A stretch of DNA of 64,000 nucleotides from Nocardiopsis sp. JB363 (GCF_900143625.1 NZ_FRFF01000122.1:1-64000); one strand, 5' to 3'; counted from the first letter of the stretch, positions 1 through 9,560 are shown. The notes: a model not told the origin generated them from the sequence alone. Numbers and translations: made by a program.

Positions 1-2
1 GA

Positions 3-365
3 GGCCGCTGGAAAAGGACCCATTCCGGGCACCTCGCCAGCGGCCCACCGGGGCTGACCCACACCCGCTCCGGGCAGCCCTACGGCTACTACACCCTCAA
101 GTGCGAGCGCCGCGACAACGGCCTGCGCCTGACCTGCCGGGATCAGGGGGCCAAGCACACCGACCAGAAGGAGCAGCCGAACCGGTTCGAGCGCCTGACC
201 ACCTGCGCATCCCGCCTGACCGGCGACGCCGAATCCGGGCGCGGTCTGGCGATGGTCGACTCCCTGGCCACCACCTGGGGCGACAACGGCTTCACCGGCA
301 CCCGACAGGTCTGGTTCTTCCTGGCCTACGACCTGTCCGGGAGCAGCTGGAACAACCTGCCCTAA
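3..365 (+). CDS. RsbW-like ATP-binding protein, C-terminal part (cut by window edge)
   Basis: An open frame runs in from the left edge and stops at TAA 363-365, about 120 codons. Its end resembles the C-terminal half of the small HATPase_c (anti-sigma kinase RsbW/SpoIIAB-like) proteins abundant in actinomycetes. The segment ESGRGLAMVDSLATTWG matches the family's G-box (x-GRGL-x-hhh-LA-x-x-WG), followed by a beta strand ending VWFFLAYDL. In the family such proteins bind ATP and regulate anti-sigma partners by phosphorylation or sequestration. The N-terminal ATP lid lies outside the window, so activity cannot be judged. The gene start is not visible; calling the family rests on the G-box alone. 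Confidence 0.7.
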   Translation, partial: GRWKRTHSGHLASGPPGLTHTRSGQPYGYYTLKCERRDNGLRLTCRDQGAKHTDQKEQPNRFERLTTCASRLTGDAESGRGLAMVDSLATTWGDNGFTGTRQVWFFLAYDLSGSSWNNLP

Positions 366-497
366 CCACACGAGCCCTACCCGGGCAACGACAGATCGCG
401 CCGTAGACGCGAAACGGGCCCAGAAAGCGCGCCAACGCCTTCCGGGCCCTCCAACCCCAAATTCCGCACACTTCCAGATGTTCAGAAAGCAGGATCA

Positions 498-914
498 GTG
501 ACGCATCCTATCCCCGCACCCCGCCCCTCCAGCGACCCGCTCTACCGCACCCACCCGGGCCTGCCCCGGCGCAGCCCGCTCATCGGCCCGGTCTGCCCGC
601 GCTGCGCGCACCCCTCCTGCCGCCGGATCCGGGCCGAGGAGCTGCCCATCCTGGGAGGTCACAAGGCCGAGTACCGCGACGAACACGCCTTCGCCGCCTC
701 CGTCCAGACCCGCAACCGACACCTGATCATCTGGTACGGGGAGAAGACCGGATCGTTCTGGGTGGCCTCCTCCACCGGCCTGGCCGAAGTGCCCGACTCC
801 GCGACCCTCACCCGCCTCCTAGCCCCCGAACCCGAACCGCACCCGGAACCGACCCCGTTCCTGCGGCCCTACCTGAACCCGACGAACCCGAACCTGAACC
901 CGGTGCTGATCTGA
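498..914 (+). CDS. hypothetical protein with Cys cluster and Pro-rich tail
   Basis: 138 residues from a GTG start; a weak purine stretch (AGCAGGA) precedes it. I do not recognise a family. The N-terminal part has CPRCAHPSC (Cys-x2-Cys-x4-Cys), which could be half of a zinc-binding site. The middle (about residues 60-100) reads as a small beta-rich module with aromatic residues (LIIWYGEKTGSFWVAS). The last 30 residues are low complexity, rich in Pro, Asn and Glu. It follows the RsbW-like gene by 132 bp in the same direction; in actinomycetes such ATP-binding proteins are often surrounded by small unknown genes. Coding is supported by consistent third-position GC, not by homology. Confidence 0.5.
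   Translation: MTHPIPAPRPSSDPLYRTHPGLPRRSPLIGPVCPRCAHPSCRRIRAEELPILGGHKAEYRDEHAFAASVQTRNRHLIIWYGEKTGSFWVASSTGLAEVPDSATLTRLLAPEPEPHPEPTPFLRPYLNPTNPNLNPVLI
825..902 (+). repeat. AACCCG-rich low-complexity tract
   Basis: Irregular repetitions of CCGAAC/AACCCG underlie the Pro/Asn/Glu-rich tail of the preceding small protein. Copies are imperfect and in frame; it looks like a slippage-prone coding tail rather than a regulatory array. Confidence 0.5.
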
Positions 915-1118
915 GCCAGGACAGCACGAAGCCGGCGAGAACCGAAGTCCCCCGATACATCGAGAACACCACGACCGGACCGGGTGGCGCCACCACACGC
1001 CACCCGGCCTGTGGACAACCCGGGACACCTTCGTCATCCCGTCTCTCGCCCCTGTATCAGGGTGTGGTCAGGAGTGACTCACGTGTGGATCGGTCCACCG
1101 AGAACAACGGGAGAAGTC

Positions 1119-1328
1119 ATGAGCGCGATACCCACCGAACCTGGGAACGGCCCGGTCGTGGGACGTGATCTGGCCGGGTACGTGTTGGTCCCCGCGAGAT
1201 GGGTCGAACACTACGAACAACTCCTCGAAGAACGTGACGACACCGAGGCAGCGCGGATCTTGGAGGCAGTGAGGGCGGGACGAGAGCGGGTCTTCACCCA
1301 TGCCCAGGCATGGGCGTGCCAGGGGTGA
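1119..1328 (+). CDS. small hypothetical protein (69 aa), antitoxin-like C-terminus
   Basis: ATG 1119 is preceded by GGGAGAA (1109-1115), so I take this start rather than the in-frame ATG at 984, which has no ribosome site. The 69-residue product has a short loop-rich N-terminus, then AGYVLVPARWVEHYEQLLEERDDTEAARILE split as a strand (LAGYVLVP) and two charged helices. This strand-helix-helix pattern loosely resembles the dimerisation region of Phd/YefM antitoxins (VALVSVEDYE...). No toxin-like gene is next to it, so a toxin-antitoxin role is not supported. It lies 170 bp before the stress protein gene. Confidence 0.45.
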   Translation: MSAIPTEPGNGPVVGRDLAGYVLVPARWVEHYEQLLEERDDTEAARILEAVRAGRERVFTHAQAWACQG

Positions 1329-1497
1329 GTCATCGGCGAGGCTCCAAGAGGCCAACGGCCTGATGTCGGCGGGTCCTCCGGCGTTTCGAGCCCGGCCTTC
1401 CGTCCCGATTGACGCGCCACACCCACCTTGGGGAGGCGCGACGGGGCCCCATGAGGCACTCTCGAAGGGAAACCGCCGCTGAGGGGGAGGAACACGG

Positions 1498-2412
1498 ATG
1501 GCCGAGAACGGAACGCCGAAGGTGGCCGTGGGTGTCGACGGGTCGGCGACGGCCGAGAGGGCCCTGGGCTGGGCCGCGTCCGAGGCCGCGCGTCGCGGGT
1601 GGCCACTGCACGTGGTCCACGCCCTGGCCATGCCGTTGGTGATGTCGGTGTACGCCGGGCCCACCCGGTTCCCGCCGAGCGAGGAGATCACCGAGCAGGG
1701 GCAGCGGGTTCTGAGCCGCGCCGAGGCTCACGTGCGTGAACTCGAACCGGATCTTGTGGTGGAGACCGTCCTGGCCCTGGAGGAGCCGGCGAAGGCCCTG
1801 TTGAAGCGCACCGGGTCGGCGGACCTGTTGGTGGCGGGTTCCCGGGGCCTGGGCGCCGCGCGTTCGGCCCTGGAGTCGTCGGTGAGCGTCCGGTTGGCCG
1901 CGCGCGCCGAGTGCCCGGTGGTCGTGGTGCCCGAGAGCGAGGCCTCCGTGGTCACGGCCCCGCGCCGGATCGTGGTGGGCGTGGACGGTTCCGACTACTC
2001 CCGTAGCGCGCTGGACTTCGCGCTGCGCGAGGCGGCCCGGACCGAGGGTGGTTCGGTGGTCGTGGTGCACGGCTGGCGGGTGCCGTTGCCGTTCGACTCC
2101 GGGGAACTGGCCCAGAGCGGTTGGTCGCCGCCGAACGACCTGCTGGACCAGCGGTCGCAGGAGATGGTCTCGGACATGCTCGCCCTGGTCCAGGACGAGG
2201 AGACCCGGCACGTGGGGGTCTCGGTCCTGCGGTTGGACACCGACCCGGCCGACGCGCTGGTGGACACCGGCGCGACGGCGGACATGATCGTGGTGGGCTC
2301 CCGGGGCAGGGGCAGCGTGCGAGGGCTGCTGCTGGGTTCGGTCAGCCAGGGCGTGCTGCACCGGGCGACCGTGCCGGTCACGGTGCTGCCGAGGGCGATC
2401 CGCAAGCGCTGA
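1498..2412 (+). CDS. tandem-domain universal stress protein (UspA family)
   Basis: 304 residues, ATG start with GGGGGAGG about 7 bp upstream. Two Usp domains lie in tandem: residues about 1-145 (starting KVAVGVDGSATAERAL) and 155-304 (starting RIVVGVDGSDYSRSAL). Both carry the VGVDGS start, and the second ends in VVGSRGRGSVRGLLLGSVS, the G-x2-G-x9-G-S/T ATP-binding signature; the first has GSRGLGAARSALESSVS, a close equivalent. The family consists of cytoplasmic ATP-binding proteins induced by stationary phase, hypoxia or redox stress. It stands alone upstream of the siderophore operon, transcribed in the same direction but separated by a 290-bp gap containing the iron box. Confidence 0.93.
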   Translation: MAENGTPKVAVGVDGSATAERALGWAASEAARRGWPLHVVHALAMPLVMSVYAGPTRFPPSEEITEQGQRVLSRAEAHVRELEPDLVVETVLALEEPAKALLKRTGSADLLVAGSRGLGAARSALESSVSVRLAARAECPVVVVPESEASVVTAPRRIVVGVDGSDYSRSALDFALREAARTEGGSVVVVHGWRVPLPFDSGELAQSGWSPPNDLLDQRSQEMVSDMLALVQDEETRHVGVSVLRLDTDPADALVDTGATADMIVVGSRGRGSVRGLLLGSVSQGVLHRATVPVTVLPRAIRKR

Positions 2413-2592
2413 TCCCAGAAGCGGAACCACGGGCGGTCGGTACTCCACGGGAGGCCGGCCGCCCCGCCTGTTTTCCGTGCGGTGGGTACCGGTGCGGGGA
2501 TACCCAAGGGCCGAATCACCTCGAAAAATGTGACTATCGGTAGCTGAAACATCTCTTTTCGTAATACTCGTCACAGTACGCCGGTTTCCAAC

Positions 2593-2611
2593 TTAGGTTA
2601 GCCTCCCCTGA
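2593..2611 (+). promoter_or_regulatory. iron box (DmdR/IdeR-type operator) upstream of desA
   Basis: TTAGGTTAGCCTCCCCTGA matches 15 of 19 positions of the actinobacterial iron-repressor palindrome TTAGGTTAGGCTAACCTAA, with a perfect left half. It lies 91 bp before the desA start codon. A DmdR/IdeR repressor with Fe2+ would be expected to block des transcription here in iron-replete cells. Confidence 0.85.
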
Positions 2612-2702
2612 GTCGGCCATCCCCAGGTCGACCTGCCCGATCCCCCGTATCGAGTCCGTGCCACGGGCTTCTTCGGCATGCCCGCCTTCAGGAGGACGAT
2701 CC

Positions 2703-4217
2703 ATGAGCTCTCCCGCGAGGTCCCTCCAGGACCCGCCCGGTTCCCTGGCCCCCGACCACAGGGACCAGCTGTTCGACGCGCACAGCGTCGGCCGCTACCG
2801 CGACCTCACCGAAGACGCCGTCGGACGAGTCGCCGACCGGATCGCCCGGGTCGACCGCCCCTGCACCGGGGCCACCGCCGAGGACCTGCGCCCCGAGGTC
2901 GAGTCCGTCGACCTCGAACAGCCGCTGCGCGACCCCTCCGCCGCCCTCGACGAGCTGGAACGGCTCTACCTCGACGATGCCGTCTACTTCCACCACCCCC
3001 GCTACATGGGGCACCTCAACTGCCCCGTGGTCCTGCCCGCCCTGCTCGGCGAGTCCGTGCTCTCGGCGGTCAACTCCTCCTTGGACACCTGGGATCAGAG
3101 CGCCGGCGGCACCCTCATCGAACAGCGGTTGATCCGCTGGACCACCGACCGCATCGGCTTCGGTGATCGGGCCGACGGCGTCTTCACCAGCGGCGGCAGC
3201 CAGTCCAACCTCCAGGCGTTGTCCATGGCCCGCGACGAGACGCACCGGCGCGAGGGAGGCCGACTGGCCGACCTGCTGCCGCGCATGCGGGTGCTGACCT
3301 CCGAGGTCGGCCACTTCAGCGTCGCGAAGTCGGCCTCGCTGTTGGGTATGGGCTACGAGTCCGTCATCTCCGTGGCCTGCGACGACCGTCGCCGCATGCG
3401 ACCGAACGCGCTCGCCGCCGAGCTGCGCCGCTGCCGGGGCGAGGGCCTGCTGCCCATCGCGGTCGTGGCCACCGCGGGCACCACCGACTTCGGCAGCATC
3501 GACCCCCTGCCGCAGATCGCCGACCAGTGCACCCGCCACGGCCTGTGGATGCACGTGGACGCCGCCTACGGGTGCGGGCTGCTGGTCTCGCGCCACCGCC
3601 ACCTGCTCACCGGGATCGAACACGCCGACTCGGTCACCGTGGACTTCCACAAGTCCTACTTCCAACCGGTCAGCTCCAGCGCCGTGCTGGTGCGCGACGC
3701 CCGTTCGCTGGGCCACGTCACCTACCACGCCGACTACCTGAACTCCCGCTCCGACGGCAGCAGCCCGATGCTGTCGCCCAACCAGGTCGACAAGAGTTTG
3801 CAGACCACGCGCCGCTTCGACGCGCTCAAGCTCTGGCTGACCCTGCGGATCATGGGCGCCGACGGGGTGGGGGAACTCTTCGACCAGGTGCTGGACCTGG
3901 CCGTCGAGGGATGGTCCCTGCTGGACGCCGACCCGCGTTTCACCGTGGTCACCCGGCCCACCCTCAGCACCCTGGTGTTCCGCTGCGCGCTGCCCGGGGT
4001 CGCCCCGGAGGTCGCCGACGGCGCCAACCGGTACGCGCGTGAGGCCCTGCTGGCCTCGGGTCTGGCCGTGGTGGCCCGCACGACCGTGGACGAGCGTCCG
4101 CACCTGAAGCTCACGCTGCTCAACCCGCGCAGCACCCGCGAGGACATCGCCGAGGTCCTGGACCTGCTCGCCGGGCACGCCGATCGCTACGTGGCCCAGA
4201 CCGGGAGGACCCGTTGA
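2703..4217 (+). CDS. desA: DesA, PLP-dependent lysine decarboxylase of desferrioxamine synthesis
   Basis: 504 residues. The start ATG 2703 has AGGAGG at about 2690-2695; an in-frame GTG at 2658 would precede this ribosome site and is rejected. The protein is a group II pyridoxal-phosphate decarboxylase: [13 protein letters not shown] binds cofactor phosphate, [12 protein letters not shown] carries the PLP-ring Asp, and the Schiff-base lysine is K317 in [10 protein letters not shown]. In the pathway it converts L-lysine to cadaverine, the first step of desferrioxamine assembly. It opens the desABCD operon, overlaps desB by 4 bp and is under the iron box. Group II decarboxylases also act on DOPA, glutamate or diaminobutyrate, but the operon partners fix the role. 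Confidence 0.95.
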   Translation: MSSPARSLQDPPGSLAPDHRDQLFDAHSVGRYRDLTEDAVGRVADRIARVDRPCTGATAEDLRPEVESVDLEQPLRDPSAALDELERLYLDDAVYFHHPRYMGHLNCPVVLPALLGESVLSAVNSSLDTWDQSAGGTLIEQRLIRWTTDRIGFGDRADGVFTSGGSQSNLQALSMARDETHRREGGRLADLLPRMRVLTSEVGHFSVAKSASLLGMGYESVISVACDDRRRMRPNALAAELRRCRGEGLLPIAVVATAGTTDFGSIDPLPQIADQCTRHGLWMHVDAAYGCGLLVSRHRHLLTGIEHADSVTVDFHKSYFQPVSSSAVLVRDARSLGHVTYHADYLNSRSDGSSPMLSPNQVDKSLQTTRRFDALKLWLTLRIMGADGVGELFDQVLDLAVEGWSLLDADPRFTVVTRPTLSTLVFRCALPGVAPEVADGANRYAREALLASGLAVVARTTVDERPHLKLTLLNPRSTREDIAEVLDLLAGHADRYVAQTGRTR

Positions 4218-5581
4218 GCACCCGAATCCACGACTTCGCCGCCGTCGGCGTCGGTCCGTTCAACCTGGGGCTGGCCTGCCTGAGCGAGCCGATCGCCGAA
4301 CTCGACGGGATCTTCCTGGATCAGAAGCCGGAGTTCGACTGGCACAGCGGCATGCTGTTGGAGGACGCCGAGCTCCAGACGCCGTTCATGTCGGACCTGG
4401 TCACCCTGGCTGACCCCACCTCCCCGTACTCCTTCCTCAACTACCTGAAGGAGACCGGGCGGCTCTACCCGTTCTACATCCGCGAGCGCTTCTACCCGCT
4501 GCGCGCCGAGTACAACGACTACTGCCGGTGGGCCGCCGCGAAGCTGGGCGAGAGGGTCCGCTTCGGGCAGCGGGTGGAGAGGGTCGAGTACGACGACGAA
4601 CAGGGCGTCTACCTGCTGCACAGCACCGACACCGCCACCGGTGAGAGTGGGCTGTTCCGGGCCCGGCGGCTGGTGCTGGGCACCGGCACTCCGCCCTACG
4701 TTCCCGACGCCTGCCGGGACCTGCCCGGGGACGCCGTGCACAGCGGGGACTACTTGTTCGCCAAGGAAGGCCTCCAGGGCAAGCGCGGCGTCACGGTGGT
4801 GGGCAGCGGACAGAGCGCCGCGGAGATCTTCCACGACCTCCTCCAGGACGTGGACACCCACGGCTACGAACTGAACTGGGTGACCCGGTCGCCGCGCTTC
4901 TTCCCGCTGGAGTACTCCAAGCTCACGCTGGAGATGACCTCTCCGGAGTACGCCGACCACTTCTTCTCGCTGCCCGGTACGTCCCGGGACCGGCTGGTCG
5001 CCTCGCAGAAGAACCTGTACAAGGGCATCGACACCGACGTCATCAACGCGATCTACGACCTGCTGTACGCCAAGAGCCGGCGCGGCCCGCTGCCGGTCCG
5101 GCTGATGACCAACACCGAGGTCATCGGCGCGACCCGGGACGAGACGACGTCCGGGTACCGCCTGGAGCTGCGCAACTCCGACCAGGAACGCGACTTCGCC
5201 CTGGACACCCAGGGGCTGGTCCTGGCCACCGGCTACCGGTACCGGGCCCCGGCCTTCCTGGGGTCGATCTCCGACCGTCTGGCATGGGAGGGCGAGGACC
5301 GCTTCCGGGTGCGGCGCGACTACCGCATCGACCGGGCCGCGCACGACGCCAACGGCCACGGGGGCGTCGGGGTTCCGGCACCGGCGGGCGCGGTGTTCGT
5401 GCAGAACGCCGAGCTGCACACGCACGGCTTCGTCTCCCCGGATCTGGGCATGGGCGCCTACCGCAACTCCTACATCCTGCGGGCGCTACTGGGCCGCGAA
5501 CCCTACGCGGTGGAGCGCTCCATCGCCTTCCAGGAGTTCGGGGTACCCGTCGAGGCCGAGTTGGAGGCGAGCGAGCGATGA
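4214..5581 (+). CDS. desB: DesB, cadaverine N-hydroxylase (FAD/NADPH monooxygenase)
   Basis: 455 residues. The TTG start overlaps the desA stop (TTGA), and GGGAGG sits just upstream inside desA, so translation is coupled. The sequence is typical of lysine/ornithine N-monooxygenases: the FAD fingerprint [12 protein letters not shown] at the N-terminus, the NADPH site [17 protein letters not shown] near residue 200, and the C-terminal LATGYRY signature. DesB hydroxylates cadaverine to N-hydroxycadaverine, creating the future hydroxamate. It overlaps desC by 4 bp. Homologues on lysine (IucD, MbtG) are very similar; cadaverine as substrate follows from the neighbouring DesA. Confidence 0.95.
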   Translation: MSTRIHDFAAVGVGPFNLGLACLSEPIAELDGIFLDQKPEFDWHSGMLLEDAELQTPFMSDLVTLADPTSPYSFLNYLKETGRLYPFYIRERFYPLRAEYNDYCRWAAAKLGERVRFGQRVERVEYDDEQGVYLLHSTDTATGESGLFRARRLVLGTGTPPYVPDACRDLPGDAVHSGDYLFAKEGLQGKRGVTVVGSGQSAAEIFHDLLQDVDTHGYELNWVTRSPRFFPLEYSKLTLEMTSPEYADHFFSLPGTSRDRLVASQKNLYKGIDTDVINAIYDLLYAKSRRGPLPVRLMTNTEVIGATRDETTSGYRLELRNSDQERDFALDTQGLVLATGYRYRAPAFLGSISDRLAWEGEDRFRVRRDYRIDRAAHDANGHGGVGVPAPAGAVFVQNAELHTHGFVSPDLGMGAYRNSYILRALLGREPYAVERSIAFQEFGVPVEAELEASER

Positions 5582-6144
5582 GTCGCACCTTTCCCAGCGG
5601 CTTGGGGACCTTCCGGGTCGCCCCCGTGGACCCCGACGCCGACATCGACCTCCTCCACGCATGGCTGGCCCATCCCAAGTCGGCGTTCTGGCTGATGACC
5701 GACTTCTCGAAGGAGGACACCGCCCGCTACTTCCGATCGGTGCACGAGTCCGAGCACGAGAACGCCTACATCGGCGCCTGGGAGGGTGGACCGTGTTTCC
5801 TCGCCGAGCTCTACTCCCCCGCGCACGGCGAGCTCGCCCCGCACCACGACACGCTCCCGGGTGACGTGGGGATGCACTTCCTGGTGGCTCCCACCACCGC
5901 CCCGGTGCGCGGGTTCACCCTCGCCGTGATCACCACGGTGATGGAGCTGGCCTTCGCCGATCCCGCCACCGAACGCGTCGTCGTCGAGCCCGACGTGCGC
6001 AACCACGCCGTGCACAGGCTCAACGAGGCGGTGGGCTTTCGGATCGAGTCCACTGTCCACCTCGCCGAAAGCGACAAGGACGCCTACCTGAGCACCTGCA
6101 CCCGCGAGGACTTCCGAACAGCCACGAGAGGAGTCGCCCGATGA
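5578..6144 (+). CDS. desC: DesC, GNAT-type acyltransferase of desferrioxamine synthesis
   Basis: 188 residues, ATG overlapping the desB stop (ATGA). The frame is open further upstream, but that is inside desB. The product belongs to the IucB/RhbD-like acyl-CoA N-acyltransferases (GNAT fold): [14 protein letters not shown] at the N-terminus, [20 protein letters not shown] forming the acyl-CoA region split across two strands, and [20 protein letters not shown] at the end. It acylates N-hydroxycadaverine with succinyl-CoA or acetyl-CoA to give the hydroxamic acids. The four-base overlap with desD again indicates translational coupling. Confidence 0.93.
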   Translation: MSRTFPSGLGTFRVAPVDPDADIDLLHAWLAHPKSAFWLMTDFSKEDTARYFRSVHESEHENAYIGAWEGGPCFLAELYSPAHGELAPHHDTLPGDVGMHFLVAPTTAPVRGFTLAVITTVMELAFADPATERVVVEPDVRNHAVHRLNEAVGFRIESTVHLAESDKDAYLSTCTREDFRTATRGVAR

Positions 6145-7946
6145 CCATCGACCACGACCCGCGCGCGATCGTCGACCACCTGGCCCCCGAACCGTGGGCC
6201 CACGCCAATCGGCTGCTGGTGCGCAAGGCCCTGGCCGAGTTCACCCACGAACGGCTGCTCTTCCCCGAACCCGAGGGCGAGAACGCCTACAAGGTCCTCG
6301 CCGACAACGGCGCCGAATACCGCTTCACCGCCCACGTCATGGCGCTGGACCACTGGCGGATCGACGCCGACAGCATCGTGCGCCGCTCCCCCGCAGGCGA
6401 GGCCACCGAACTCGACGCGCTGGATCTGGTCCTGGACCTGCGCGAGACCCTCGGGCTGAGCGAGGAGGTCCTGCCGGTCTACCTGGAGGAGATCTCCAGC
6501 ACCCTGGCGAGCAGCGCGTTCCGGATCACGAAGGGACAGCCCACCGCCGCCGAGCTGGCACGCTCCGGTTTCCAGGACATCGAGGTCGGGATGACCGAGG
6601 GGCACCCCTGCTTCGTGGCCAACAACGGGCGGCTCGGGTTCGATGCCGCCGAGTACCGGGCCTACGCCCCCGAAGCCGGTGAGCCGGTGCGGCTGGTGTG
6701 GGTGGCGGCGCGACGTTCGCGCACCACCTTCTCCCACTCGGCGGACACCGACCCCGACACCTTCCTACGCTCCGAACTGGGCTCGGAACTGTTCGAGGCC
6801 TTCGAGGAGCAGCTGGTCGACCTGGGGCTGGACCCGGCCGACTACCACCTCGTTCCGGTGCACCCGTGGCAGTGGTGGAACCGGCTCGCCGTCACCTTCG
6901 CCGCCGACGTGGCCCGCCGCGACCTGGTGTGCCTGGGGCACGGACCGGACGAGTATCAGGCGCAGCAGTCCATCCGCACCTTCTTCAACACCTCGCGCCC
7001 GGAGCGGCACTACGTCAAGACGGCGTTGTCGGTGCTGAACATGGGCTTCCTGCGCGGGTTGTCCGCGGAGTACATGGAGGCCACCCCCGCCATCAACGAC
7101 TGGTTGGTCGACCTGGTCGAGGGCGATCAGGTACTTCGCAACACCGGGGTGGAGGTGCTGCGCGAGCGGGCCGCGGTGGGCTACCGCGCCACGCACTACG
7201 CCGAGGCGGCGCCGAAGCGTTCGCCCTACCGGAAGATGATCGCCGGGCTGTGGCGGGAGAGCCCCGTGCCGCGCCTGCGCGAAGGTGAGCGCCCGGCGAC
7301 CATGGCGTCGTTGCTGCACACCGACGCCGAGGGCGCTTCGTTCGCGGAGGCCCTCATCGTCGAGTCCGGGTTGGCGCCCGTGGAGTGGCTGCGCCGCTAC
7401 CTGGACGCGTACCTGGTGCCACTGCTGCACTCGTTCTACGCACACGACCTGGTGTTCATGCCGCACGGCGAGAACGTCATCCTGGTGCTGCGCGACGGAG
7501 TGCCGGAGCGCGTGCTGATGAAGGACATCGCCGAGGAGATCGCGGTGATGGGCGCCGAGGCCGATCTTCCGAGTGAGGTGGAGCGGATCCGGGCAGAGGT
7601 GCCCGAGGACATGCGGTTGTTGTCCCTGTTCACCGACGTCTTCGACTGCTTCCTGCGGTTCCTCAACGGCATCCTCGCCGACCGGGGCGTCTTGGCCGAG
7701 GACGACTTCTGGCGGACGGTGGCCGAGTGCGCGGCCGACTACCAGGCGTCGGTGCCGCACCTGGCGGAGCGGTTCGAGCGCTACGACCTGTTCACCGACC
7801 GGTTCGCGCTGTCGTGCCTGAACCGGCTCCAGTTGCGCGACAACCGGCAGATGGTGGACCTGGACGACCCGTCGGGGGCGTTGCGTCTGGTCGGGACCTT
7901 GGAGAACCCGATCGCGGCGTACCGTCCGGTGACCGTCCCGGGGTAG
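6141..7946 (+). CDS. desD: DesD, NIS synthetase (IucA/IucC family)
   Basis: 601 residues, ATG overlapping the desC stop (ATGA). It has the ATP-binding features of NRPS-independent siderophore synthetases: GHPCFVANNGRLGF and HPWQWWN, then STRxFFNTSRPERHYVKTALS-like residues (IRTFFNTSRPERHYVKT) and the C-terminal HGENVILVL and LMKDIAEEI segments. DesD adenylates the succinyl end of N-hydroxy-N-succinylcadaverine and joins units into desferrioxamine (linear B or cyclic E). It is the last gene of the operon; a convergent ArsR gene ends 9 bp further on and no clear terminator hairpin lies between. Receptor (desE) and reductase (desF) genes are not in the window next to it. Confidence 0.95.
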   Translation: MTIDHDPRAIVDHLAPEPWAHANRLLVRKALAEFTHERLLFPEPEGENAYKVLADNGAEYRFTAHVMALDHWRIDADSIVRRSPAGEATELDALDLVLDLRETLGLSEEVLPVYLEEISSTLASSAFRITKGQPTAAELARSGFQDIEVGMTEGHPCFVANNGRLGFDAAEYRAYAPEAGEPVRLVWVAARRSRTTFSHSADTDPDTFLRSELGSELFEAFEEQLVDLGLDPADYHLVPVHPWQWWNRLAVTFAADVARRDLVCLGHGPDEYQAQQSIRTFFNTSRPERHYVKTALSVLNMGFLRGLSAEYMEATPAINDWLVDLVEGDQVLRNTGVEVLRERAAVGYRATHYAEAAPKRSPYRKMIAGLWRESPVPRLREGERPATMASLLHTDAEGASFAEALIVESGLAPVEWLRRYLDAYLVPLLHSFYAHDLVFMPHGENVILVLRDGVPERVLMKDIAEEIAVMGAEADLPSEVERIRAEVPEDMRLLSLFTDVFDCFLRFLNGILADRGVLAEDDFWRTVAECAADYQASVPHLAERFERYDLFTDRFALSCLNRLQLRDNRQMVDLDDPSGALRLVGTLENPIAAYRPVTVPG

Positions 7947-7955
7947 TTCCGTGGG

Positions 7956-8324
7956 TCAGGTGGGGCCGTCGGGGTGTTCCTCCCGACGGCCCCGCTCGGC
8001 GTTCAGGACCGAGGGGAGCAGACCGGGGAAGCGTTCCGCCAGGTCGTCGGTGCGCAGGCTGCTCTTGCGGGCGGTGCCCACGTAGTACTGGCGGATGATC
8101 CCGGCCTCGCGCAGTACGCGGAAGTGGTGGGTGGAGGTCGACTTGCTCACCGGCAGGTCGAAGGCGACACAGGCCATGTCCTCGTGTCCGCCGGCCAGGG
8201 CGCACACGATGCTCAGCCGGATCGGGTCGGCGAGGGCGCCGAGCACGGTCTCCAAGCGGATCCGTGAGGTCTCGGGGTGCTCCAACCGGCGCCCGGACAC
8301 GGTGGGGGATGCGGACTCGGACAT
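7956..8324 (-). CDS. ArsR-type winged-helix transcriptional repressor
   Basis: 122 residues. I take ATG 8324 as start; the frame stays open far upstream only because of GC bias. The core LGALADPIRLSIVCALAGG ... LPVSKSTSTHHFRVLREAGI is the ArsR winged helix, with SKSTSTHHFRVL as recognition helix. It lacks a CxC metal motif in helix alpha3, although two cysteines lie in IVCALAGG and MACVAFD. It is divergent from the flavin oxidoreductase gene, and the shared gap holds several TCGTA/TACGA repeats, so it probably represses both. The inducer is unknown. Confidence 0.88.
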   Translation of the reverse strand: MSESASPTVSGRRLEHPETSRIRLETVLGALADPIRLSIVCALAGGHEDMACVAFDLPVSKSTSTHHFRVLREAGIIRQYYVGTARKSSLRTDDLAERFPGLLPSVLNAERGRREEHPDGPT

Positions 8325-8352
8325 GCTTCGACCTCCCGTGGTTCCTTCCCTC

Positions 8353-8410
8353 AAAGTACGAGAGTCCTCATAGTTTGACAATCCTCGTACTACGATGGTT
8401 ATCGTACTTT
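8353..8410 (+). promoter_or_regulatory. divergent ArsR/OYE control region with TCGTA repeats
   Basis: AAAGTACGA (8353-8361) and its exact complement TCGTACTTT (8402-8410) flank an 11-bp palindrome TCGTACTACGA (8385-8395). TTGACA at 8375-8380 is a perfect -35 for the rightward gene, with a possible TATCGT -10 at 8400-8405 (spacing 19). The repeats overlap both promoter boxes, as expected for repressor sites. Confidence 0.65.
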
Positions 8411-8456
8411 GGCCACCGTGATCTCCGTGGCCGAAGTCGATCCGAAGGAACCTTCC

Positions 8457-9560
8457 TTGAGCTCGTTGTTCACCCCGCTGACCCTGCGTTCGCTCACCAT
8501 CCCCAACCGGGTGTGGATGGCCCCGATGTGCATGTACTCCGCCGCCGGGGAGGGACCCGACACCGGAGCGCCCACCGACTTCCACCTCACCCACCTGGCC
8601 TCCCGTGCGGCCGGGGGCGCCGGTCTGGTGATGGCCGAGGCCACCGGGGTGCGCGCCGACGGTCGGATCAGCCCCTGGGACCTGGGCCTGTGGAACGACC
8701 GGCAGCAGGAGGCCTTCGCCCGCGTCACCGCCGCCATCCGTTCGCACGGTGCCGTCCCCGCCATCCAGCTCGCCCACGCCGGCCGCAAGGCCGCCACCGA
8801 CCGGCCGTGGCTGGGCGGTCGCGGCCTGACCGAGGCCGAGGGCGGTTGGGAACCGGTGGCGCCCAGCGCGTGGGCGTTCGAGGGGCTGCCGACGCCACAC
8901 GAGCTCACCGTCGCCGAGATCGACGAACTGGTGGCCGACTTCGCCGCTTCGGCCGAGCGCGCCCTCGCCGCCGGTTTCCAGATCGTGGAGGTCCACGGCG
9001 CCCACGGGTACCTGCTCAACTCGTTCCTGTCCCCGGCGGGCAACCGGCGCACCGACTCCTACGGCGGTGACCTCGCCGGTCGCATGCGTTTCCCGCTGCG
9101 CGTGGTCGAGGCCGTGCGCGCGGTGTGGCCCGAGGAGCTGCCGGTGTTCTTCCGGGTCTCGGCCACCGACTGGATCGAGGAGAACCCCGAGGACACGCGC
9201 ACCGGCTGGAGCGGCGACGACACCGTGCTCCTGGCCAAGGAACTCCAGGCTCGCGGGGTGGACCTGTTGGACGTGTCCACCGGCGGCATGGTGCACGACG
9301 CGCGGATCCCGGCCGGCCCCGACTACCAGGTGCCCTTCGCCACGCGGGTGCGCCAGGAGACCGGTCTGCCCTCGTCCGCGGTCGGGCTCATCACCGAGCC
9401 CCGCCAGGCGGAGGAGATCGTGGCCTCCGGCGCGGCCGACGCCACCATGCTCGGCCGGGAGCTGCTGCGAGACCCGTACTGGGCGCACCGCGCCGCCCAC
9501 GAGCTGGACGTTCGCCAGGAGTGGCCGGTGCAGTACGGCTACGCCGCCGCCCGCCGCTGA
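8457..9560 (+). CDS. NADH:flavin oxidoreductase, old yellow enzyme (YqjM-like)
   Basis: 367 residues from TTG 8457, chosen because AAGGAA lies six bases upstream and the family normally begins with S-x-LF-x-PL-x-hR (here SSLFTPLTLRSLTIPNR). TTG 8409 and GTG 8418 are in-frame alternatives that would overlap the promoter repeats. Family marks are MAPMCMYSA, IQLAHAGRKA, EVHGAHGYLLNSFLSP and SYGGDLAGRMRFPL. Enzymes of this group use FMN and NAD(P)H to reduce the C=C bond of electrophilic enals, quinones or nitro-compounds and often serve in detoxification. The divergent ArsR gene probably senses the substrate or redox state. Confidence 0.9.
   Translation: MSSLFTPLTLRSLTIPNRVWMAPMCMYSAAGEGPDTGAPTDFHLTHLASRAAGGAGLVMAEATGVRADGRISPWDLGLWNDRQQEAFARVTAAIRSHGAVPAIQLAHAGRKAATDRPWLGGRGLTEAEGGWEPVAPSAWAFEGLPTPHELTVAEIDELVADFAASAERALAAGFQIVEVHGAHGYLLNSFLSPAGNRRTDSYGGDLAGRMRFPLRVVEAVRAVWPEELPVFFRVSATDWIEENPEDTRTGWSGDDTVLLAKELQARGVDLLDVSTGGMVHDARIPAGPDYQVPFATRVRQETGLPSSAVGLITEPRQAEEIVASGAADATMLGRELLRDPYWAHRAAHELDVRQEWPVQYGYAAARR

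Noticed and set aside
1119..1328. Type II antitoxin of a toxin-antitoxin pair
   Set aside because: The resemblance to Phd/YefM is slight and no toxin gene lies on either side.
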